A DNA stretch of 64,000 bases. It comes from Lysobacter sp. FW306-1B-D06B. Lineage in GTDB: Bacteria; Pseudomonadota; Gammaproteobacteria; Xanthomonadales; Xanthomonadaceae. A model generated the notes under the pieces. That model ran no database searches and was not told the origin of the DNA. It saw only the letters and a list, made by a program, of their open reading frames with translations. Shown here piece by piece: positions 58,891-64,000 of the stretch. How positions within the stretch are numbered: position 1 is the first letter of the stretch; each line of letters starts with the position of its first letter. Made by a program: the position numbers and the translations under genes. The stretch spans positions 3,596,001 through 3,660,000 of the forward strand of contig NZ_CP151802.1 of the NCBI RefSeq assembly GCF_038446665.1, given 5' to 3'.

Positions 58891-58930
58891 CAAAAAAGAA
58901 AAGCCCGTGCCGCGAGACCCCGGCACGGGC
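58891..58930 (-). terminator. rho-independent terminator of the EF-hand gene
   Basis: Stem GCCCGTGCCG/CGGCACGGGC followed on the minus strand by TTTTCTTTTTTGG, about 65 bp after the stop. Confidence 0.88.
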
Positions 58931-58995
58931 AAGAGGGTTGAACCATCAGCACGCCCGGTCATCGACCGGGCGCGACGGCGGAAGTTCCGCCGCGG

Positions 58996-59619
58996 TCAGC
59001 GCTTGTGCGGCGCCAGGTCGGCGCGGGTGAGGAAGCCGTCGCGATCCTCGTCCATGAAAGCGAACGACTGCGCCAGGCGCGGCATCTTTTCACTGACCTC
59101 CACGCGACTGAGCTTGCCGTCCTTGTTCAGGTCGGCGGCGGCGAAGCGCTCTTCGGCACGCCTGGCGCGTTCGGCCTCGCGCTGCGGGCGCATGCGCTCG
59201 TGGTACTTGGTCAGCTCGCTGCGGACGATGTAGCCGTCACGGTTGGCGTCGATGTCGGCGAACTTCCCTTCGATCCACGGCAGCGTGGCGGCCTCGGTCT
59301 TGCTGATGCGGCCGTCGCCGTCGGCATCGGCCTTCACGATGCGCTCGGTGCCGCCATGACGGCCGCGGCCGTGATGACCGCCCTGGCGGTGCGGACGCTC
59401 GGATGCGTCGAGCTTGCCGTCGCGGTTCTTGTCGAGCTGGTCGAAGTTCGCGGCCAGGCGCGGGTGCGCGGCGGCCTCGGTGCGGTCGATGGCGCCGTCG
59501 TTGTTCGCGTCGAGCTTCGGACGCGCCGGGGCGTCGCCCTGCGGCGCGGCGATGGCGGCACCGGCGACAAGCGCAGCGACAGCGGTGGCGAGGAGAACGG
59601 AAGCGGTGGTGCGGGTCAT
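58996..59619 (-). CDS. secreted protein with six EF-hand loops
   Basis: A 207-residue exported protein: signal [20 protein letters not shown] cut near AIAA, then six EF-hand loops: [60 protein letters not shown] and [13 protein letters not shown] His-rich linker ([13 protein letters not shown]) sits between loops 2 and 3. It probably binds calcium in the periplasm or outside the cell, as a buffer or sensor; partner unknown. ATG at 59619. Confidence 0.85.
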   Translation of the reverse strand: MTRTTASVLLATAVAALVAGAAIAAPQGDAPARPKLDANNDGAIDRTEAAAHPRLAANFDQLDKNRDGKLDASERPHRQGGHHGRGRHGGTERIVKADADGDGRISKTEAATLPWIEGKFADIDANRDGYIVRSELTKYHERMRPQREAERARRAEERFAAADLNKDGKLSRVEVSEKMPRLAQSFAFMDEDRDGFLTRADLAPHKR

Positions 59620-59759
59620 GGGGACTGCTCCTGCGGGCAGCGCCGGATGGCGCCGATGTTCCAGTCAACGCGCGCCGCGTCGGGTGGTTGACGCCGAGCC
59701 GGCCGCGTTCAGTCGAGCGACAGCGTTCCCCTCACGTCCGGCGGCGCTATGCTGGGGCC

Positions 59760-60494
59760 ATGGGCACCGAACCGCAGGACAGCGACGACCTGCGCCTGTT
59801 TCACACGGGCGAGCACGCCTGCGGCTACTGGCCGGAGCGCATGGCGCGCGACCTGGTGCTCGACCCGCGCGACCCGCGCCTGCGCGACTGGTACCCGCAC
59901 GCGCTGGGCTGGGGCTTCCGCCGCTCCGGGGACATCGTCTACCGCCCGCATTGCGCCGGCTGCCGCGCCTGCGTGGCGGTGCGCATCCCGGTGGACCGCT
60001 TCGAGCCCGACCGCAGCCAGCGGCGCTGCCTGGCGCGCAATGCGCGCGTGGAGATGCGCGTGCTGCCCGCGCAGCGCACGGCCGAACAACTGGCGCTCTA
60101 TCGCCGCTACCTCGCCTCGCGCCATGCCGGCGGCGGCATGGACGGACACGGCGCGTCGGAGTTCGACCAGTTCCTGATCGGCAGCTGGAGTGAAGGCCGC
60201 TTCCTCGAACTGCGCGAGCCTTCGCCGCAAGGTCCCGGCAAGCTGCTCGCCGTGGCCGTCACCGACTGCACGGAAGTCTCGCTGTCGGCCGTCTACACCT
60301 TCTACGACCCGGACGAAGCCGATCGCGGCCTGGGCACGCTGGCGATCCTCCGGCAGCTGGAATGGGCACGTCGCGAACGCCGCCGCCATCTGTACCTGGG
60401 CTACTGGATCGAAGGTCATCCGAAGATGGACTACAAGCGGCGCTTCCGTCCGCTGGAAGCCTTCGACGGCCGGCAATGGCACGACCTGCCCTGA
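59760..60494 (+). CDS. bpt: Bpt, aspartate/glutamate leucyltransferase
   Basis: Bpt adds leucine to proteins with N-terminal Asp or Glu, marking them for ClpS/ClpAP. The 244-residue protein is of the ATE/Bpt fold: [39 protein letters not shown] with conserved Cys, and the GNAT-like C-terminus [19 protein letters not shown] and [19 protein letters not shown] at 59760. Confidence 0.93.
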   Translation: MGTEPQDSDDLRLFHTGEHACGYWPERMARDLVLDPRDPRLRDWYPHALGWGFRRSGDIVYRPHCAGCRACVAVRIPVDRFEPDRSQRRCLARNARVEMRVLPAQRTAEQLALYRRYLASRHAGGGMDGHGASEFDQFLIGSWSEGRFLELREPSPQGPGKLLAVAVTDCTEVSLSAVYTFYDPDEADRGLGTLAILRQLEWARRERRRHLYLGYWIEGHPKMDYKRRFRPLEAFDGRQWHDLP

Positions 60495-60558
60495 GCGTCG
60501 ACGCCACACCGCCAAGCGCTGTCATCCGCCCTGCGCGGCCGCGTGACAGAATCGCGCG

Positions 60559-61794
60559 ATGGCCCGATTCCCTCTCCTTCTTGTTGCGCCGCTGGCGCTG
60601 CTTCTCGCCGCCTGCACGCAGGTCAACGTCAAGGGCGATCCCGACGCCTGGATGCGCTCGATGAGCGACGACGCGACGCTGCGCGTGGCGACCTACAACA
60701 CCTCGCTGTACGAGGACGACACGGGCGGTCTGATCCGCCGCCTCGAAGGCGCCGACGCCGGCGCGCGCAAGATCGCCTCGGTCCTGCAGCGCGTGCGTCC
60801 GGACGTGGTGCTGCTCAACGAATTCGACTACGACACCGACGGCCGCGCGGCCGACCTGTTCCAGCGTCACTACCTCGAAGTCGCGCAGCCCGGCGGCGGC
60901 GATCCGCTGCGCTATCCCTACCGCTACCTCGCGCCCGTGAACACCGGCGTGCCCAGCGGACTGGACCTGGACCGCAACGGCAGCGCGGGCGGTGAAGGCC
61001 GCAATCGCGGCAACGACGCTTGGGGCTACGGCCTTCACCCGGGCCAGTACGGGATGCTGGTGCTGTCGAAGTTCCCGATCGATGCCGAACAGGTGCGCAC
61101 GTTCCAGTTGCTGAAGTGGAGCGCCCTGCCCGGCGCGCGCCAGCCGAAGGACCCGAAGACGGGCGAGCCGTGGTACCCGGCGAACGTCTGGTCGCAATTG
61201 CGGCTGTCGTCCAAGTCGCACTGGGACGTGCCGGTGCGCACGCCATCGGGCACGCTGCACTTCCTCGTCTCGCATCCGACGCCGCCGGTGTTCGACGGTC
61301 CCGAGGATCGCAACGGCGCGCGCAATGCGGACGAGCTGCGTTTGTGGAGCGAATACCTCTCGCCCGGCGACAAGCCCTGGCTGTGCGACGACCGCGGCCG
61401 CTGCGGCGGACTGCCTGAAGGTGCGCGCTTCGTGATCGCGGGCGATCTCAACAACGATCCCGTCGACGGCGACGGTCGCCACGAAGCCATCGTCGAACTG
61501 CTCGAACACCCGCGCGTGCTGCGTTACGCCACCCCGCGCAGCGAAGGCGCGGCGGAGGTGACGGCGAAGTACGCGGCCTCCGGCATCGTGCATCGCGGCG
61601 CGCCCGCGCACGCGACCGGCGACTTCGGCCCGAAGGCGGGCACGATGCGATTGGATTACGTGCTGCCGTCGGTGGGTTTTGCACTCAAGGACAGCGGCGT
61701 GTTCTGGCCGGCATCGTCATCGCCGGAGGCGGCGATCGCGGACGGCAGCGATCACCATCTGGTGTGGGTGGATCTGGACGTGCCGGCGCCGTGA
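60559..61794 (+). CDS. endonuclease/exonuclease/phosphatase family lipoprotein
   Basis: A 411-residue lipoprotein with lipobox LLAAC at Cys19. The mature part is an EEP fold: VATYNTSLYE, VLLNEFDYDTD (metal Glu), LVSHPTPPV, AGDLNNDPVDGDG and C-terminal SDHHLVWVDL (catalytic Asp-His). It may be a secreted nuclease or phosphodiesterase. It has Asp/Gly-rich loops (LDRNGSAGGEG) that may bind metal. ATG at 60559, 64 bp after bpt. Confidence 0.8.
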   Translation: MARFPLLLVAPLALLLAACTQVNVKGDPDAWMRSMSDDATLRVATYNTSLYEDDTGGLIRRLEGADAGARKIASVLQRVRPDVVLLNEFDYDTDGRAADLFQRHYLEVAQPGGGDPLRYPYRYLAPVNTGVPSGLDLDRNGSAGGEGRNRGNDAWGYGLHPGQYGMLVLSKFPIDAEQVRTFQLLKWSALPGARQPKDPKTGEPWYPANVWSQLRLSSKSHWDVPVRTPSGTLHFLVSHPTPPVFDGPEDRNGARNADELRLWSEYLSPGDKPWLCDDRGRCGGLPEGARFVIAGDLNNDPVDGDGRHEAIVELLEHPRVLRYATPRSEGAAEVTAKYAASGIVHRGAPAHATGDFGPKAGTMRLDYVLPSVGFALKDSGVFWPASSSPEAAIADGSDHHLVWVDLDVPAP

Positions 61795-61811
61795 GGCGCA
61801 TGCGCCGTTTG

Positions 61812-61852
61812 CCCTCACCCCAACCCCTCTCCCGTAAACGGGCGAGGGGCTA
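61812..61852. repeat. CCCTCACCCCAACCCC palindrome between convergent genes
   Basis: CCCCTCTCCCGTAAACGGGCGAGGGG can fold into a stem (CCCCTC-CCCG/CGGG-GAGGGG). The lead sequence is shared with 41861. It may terminate the EEP gene. Confidence 0.6.
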
Positions 61853-61891
61853 GAAGCTGCGTGCACGCTACGCCACGCACTGCCAAACCGA

Positions 61892-62311
61892 TCAGAACGG
61901 CTTGGCCAACACCAGGAACACGATCGCCACCAGCAACAGCACCGGCACTTCGTTGAACCAGCGCAGCGCCGTCGACGAAGGCAGCGCGCGCCCGGCGTCC
62001 ACGCCCTTGAGCCAGCGCCCTGCCAGCGTGTAGTGCACGAGCATCAGCACCACCAGCGCCAGCTTCGCGTGCAGCCAACCGCCGCTGACCTTGAAGTACA
62101 GCCACAGCACCAGCCCGAACACGAAGGCGAGGCCGAACATCATGTGCCCGAAGCGATACAGCCGGCGGCCCATCAGCACCAGGCGCGCGCGCACTGCCGG
62201 TTCATTGCCGGCCTCGGCGATGTTCACCAGGATCCGCGGCAGGTAGAACACGCCGCCCATCCACGCCATGACGAACACCAGATGAGCGGTCTTGGTCCAG
62301 AAGTAGGCCAT
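61892..62311 (-). CDS. hemJ: HemJ/CopD-family membrane protein
   Basis: A 139-residue inner-membrane protein with four helices. WTKTAHLVFVMAWMGGVFYL with PRILV, RRLYRFGHMM and GGWLHAKLALVVLMLVHY are landmarks of HemJ (UPF0093), the haem-dependent protoporphyrinogen IX oxidase of haem synthesis. The CopD family is the broader name. GGAGG precedes the ATG at 62311. Whether another protoporphyrinogen oxidase exists elsewhere is unknown. Confidence 0.78.
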   Translation of the reverse strand: MAYFWTKTAHLVFVMAWMGGVFYLPRILVNIAEAGNEPAVRARLVLMGRRLYRFGHMMFGLAFVFGLVLWLYFKVSGGWLHAKLALVVLMLVHYTLAGRWLKGVDAGRALPSSTALRWFNEVPVLLLVAIVFLVLAKPF

Positions 62312-62411
62312 GGGGATCCTCCGAAAGTCGGCGCATAGGATTGCACACCGCGATGGGTCGCCTCCGGGTCGATTCCCTGTCCGACAGCGCGCGCCCATAC
62401 AATCCCGCCCC

Positions 62412-63020
62412 ATGACCAAACACTACGACCAGGCCTACTTCGAACGCTGGTACCGCGATCCCTCGAAGAAGGACCACGCCGTCGGCAGCACCGCACGACT
62501 CGCGCGCAAGGTCGCGCTCGCCGTGGCCACCGCCGAGTACCACCTGGAACGCCCCATCCGCACCGTGCTCGACATCGGCTGCGGCGAAGGCCCCTGGCGC
62601 GCACCGCTGCTGAAGCTGCGGCCGAAAGCGTCCTACCTGGGTTTCGACAGCAGCGAATACGCGGTGCGCCGTTTCGGCGCGCGCCGCAACCTCCACTTCG
62701 CGCGCTTCGCCGACTTCGCGCAGCTGCGCCCCTGCCCGCCGGTCGACCTGCTGGTGTGCAGCGACGTCATGCACTACCTGGACACGCGCGAACTCGATCG
62801 CGGCCTGCCCGGCCTGGCCGAACTCTGCGGCGGCGTCGCCTTCCTGGAAACCTTCACGGCCGAGGACGAAACCGACGGCGACAACGTCGGCTTCCAGCCA
62901 CGGCCGGCGCGCTTCTACCGCCAGCGCTTCGGCAAGGCCGGTTTCGTGCCGCTGGGCTCGCACCTGTGGCTCTCCCCGGCGCTGGAAGACCGCCTGGTCG
63001 CCCTCGAACGCCCGGCCTGA
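62412..63020 (+). CDS. class I SAM-dependent methyltransferase
   Basis: A 202-residue methyltransferase: TVLDIGCGEGPWRAPLLKL (SAM site, about 52-70), YLGFDSSEYAV, LLVCSDVMHYLD. Substrate unknown. ATG at 62412. It is divergent from hemJ with 100 bp between. Confidence 0.82.
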   Translation: MTKHYDQAYFERWYRDPSKKDHAVGSTARLARKVALAVATAEYHLERPIRTVLDIGCGEGPWRAPLLKLRPKASYLGFDSSEYAVRRFGARRNLHFARFADFAQLRPCPPVDLLVCSDVMHYLDTRELDRGLPGLAELCGGVAFLETFTAEDETDGDNVGFQPRPARFYRQRFGKAGFVPLGSHLWLSPALEDRLVALERPA

Positions 63021-63106
63021 CCTCGCCCCGATTCATCCAGCGCCGCAGACGATCCGCTATGCTGCGACGCAGCATGCCCACCCCGGGCCGCAACCGGATT
63101 CATTCG

Positions 63107-64000
63107 ATGCTCTATCAGATGCACGAGTTGGGCCGCGCCTGGATGGCCCCGATGACGTACTGGGCCGAAGCCTGCGCCAAGATGTTCGGCCAGCAGAACG
63201 GCGGCTGGCTGTCGTCCATGCCCGGCGCCGCGCAGGCCGCGGCCGGTTACGAACTGCTGTACCGGATCGGCAAGGACTACGAAAAGCCCGAGTTCGGCAT
63301 CCACTCCATCGACATCGACGGCACCGTCTACCCGGTGATCGAGCGCGAGATGCTGCGCAAGCCGTTCTGCCGGCTGCTGCGCTTCAAGCGTTACGCCGAC
63401 GACGCCGGCAACCTGCGCGACCTCAAGGACGATCCGCCGGTGCTGGTCGTCGCCCCGCTCTCGGGCCACCACGCCACGCTGCTGCGCGACACCGTGCGCA
63501 CGCTGCTGCGCGACCACAAGGTCTACATCACCGACTGGGTCGACGCGCGCATGGTGCCTACGGGCGAAGGCGCGTTCTCGCTCGACGATTACGTCGACTA
63601 CGTGCAGGAGTTCATCCGCCACATCGGCGCGGAATCGCTGCACGTGATCAGCGTGTGCCAGCCGACCGTGCCGGTGCTCGGTGCGATCTCGCTGATGGCC
63701 GCGCGCGGCGAAGCGACGCCGCGTTCGATGGTGATGATGGGCGGCCCGATCGACACGCGCGAGAACCCGACCAAGGTCAACGATCTCGCCACGCACAAGC
63801 CGCTGTCGTGGTTCCAGGACAATCTGATCCACCACGTCCCGCCGAACTACCCCGGCCACGGGCGCGCGGTGTACCCGGGCTTCCTCCAGCACAGCGGTTT
63901 CGTCGCGATGAATCCCGAGCGGCACTTCCAGTCGCACTGGGATTTCTACACGGATCTGGTGAAGGGCGACCTGGACGACGCCGCCGCACACCGCCGCTTC
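63107..64000 (+). CDS. phaZ: intracellular polyhydroxyalkanoate depolymerase, 5' part
   Basis: The first 298 residues of an i-PHA depolymerase that mobilises stored polyhydroxybutyrate in the cytoplasm; the end is beyond the window (family about 410). The lipase-like box has Cys in place of Ser (ISVCQPTVPVLG, Cys184), as in Ralstonia PhaZa1 (Cys183). HHATLLRDTVRTLL and KVYITDWVDARMVP are family segments. ATG at 63107 (MLYQMHELGRAWMAP). No PHA synthase is in the window. Confidence 0.9.
   Translation, partial: MLYQMHELGRAWMAPMTYWAEACAKMFGQQNGGWLSSMPGAAQAAAGYELLYRIGKDYEKPEFGIHSIDIDGTVYPVIEREMLRKPFCRLLRFKRYADDAGNLRDLKDDPPVLVVAPLSGHHATLLRDTVRTLLRDHKVYITDWVDARMVPTGEGAFSLDDYVDYVQEFIRHIGAESLHVISVCQPTVPVLGAISLMAARGEATPRSMVMMGGPIDTRENPTKVNDLATHKPLSWFQDNLIHHVPPNYPGHGRAVYPGFLQHSGFVAMNPERHFQSHWDFYTDLVKGDLDDAAAHRRF

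Overview
This is a chromosomal segment of a GC-rich gammaproteobacterium of the Xanthomonadaceae/Lysobacteraceae, most likely Lysobacter or a close relative. I base this on the high-GC coding sequence, the tig-clpP-clpX-lon block next to a tRNA cluster, an OhrR whose cysteines 22, 127 and 131 match the numbering known for Xanthomonas OhrR, and a 'pathogenicity-like' DUF2007 protein. The spacers are also filled with GTCATTCCCGCGAAGGCGGGAAT-type palindromes familiar from this family. No database search was possible, so the genus is an inference. No phage, integrase, transposase or CRISPR array was seen; this is mostly housekeeping chromosome with a few accessory patches.

Layout. 1-5200 (minus): the proteostasis block tig, clpP, clpX and lon (lon runs off the left edge), with a likely sigma-32 promoter in front of lon. 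5471-6122 (minus): five tRNAs (Pro, Arg, His, Lys, Leu in transcription order) with a terminator before the Leu gene. 6265-12603: a YccA/Bax-inhibitor membrane protein, an NhaC antiporter, NAD-type isocitrate dehydrogenase, an AhpD-like protein, glutaredoxin and a BepA-like periplasmic protease. 12745-18591: a phosphate cluster phoB-phoR-ppk-ppx with a Pho-box-like site in front. 18592-19900: a compositionally different patch with two small secreted proteins of unknown role. 19951-25363: opgD-opgH (periplasmic glucans), and divergently a GT4 glycosyltransferase-PAP2 phosphatase pair that also has a Pho-box-like repeat upstream.

25364-33232 is the most repeat-rich stretch. It holds an 8-bp minisatellite, two near-identical copies of a structured element of about 220 bp led by TTGCTG hexamers, a 71-bp tandem array and many REP-like palindromes. 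Embedded in it are a nitrilase-GNAT pair, the envelope-stress locus creB-creC-creD with a cre-tag-like site before creD, and rlmJ. 33233-41734: a CDF transporter, a YjbR protein, a GNAT enzyme, a methyltransferase, ohrR-ohr with a candidate operator, mfd and a histidine-phosphatase lipoprotein. 41926-47562: a PLD/cardiolipin-synthase-like enzyme, small secreted proteins, two pirins and aqpZ. 47800-52380: a 1526-residue trimeric autotransporter adhesin carrying two EF-hand-like loops in its head. 52660-64000: rlmKL, a small hydrolase, a MOSC protein, an AmpD-type amidase, tesB, the DUF2007 protein, a six-EF-hand protein, bpt, an EEP-family lipoprotein, a HemJ/CopD-like membrane protein, a methyltransferase and a truncated PHA depolymerase.

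Themes that link the genes are phosphate storage and sensing, envelope maintenance and stress (creBCD, opgDH, bepA, amidase, YccA), peroxide defence (ohrR-ohr, AhpD-like, glutaredoxin) and protein quality control. The observations most worth a second look are the duplicated structured element, the possible PhoB control of the GT4-PAP2 pair, the EF-hand-like loops in the adhesin, the cre-tag before creD and the orphan secreted pair near 19 kb.
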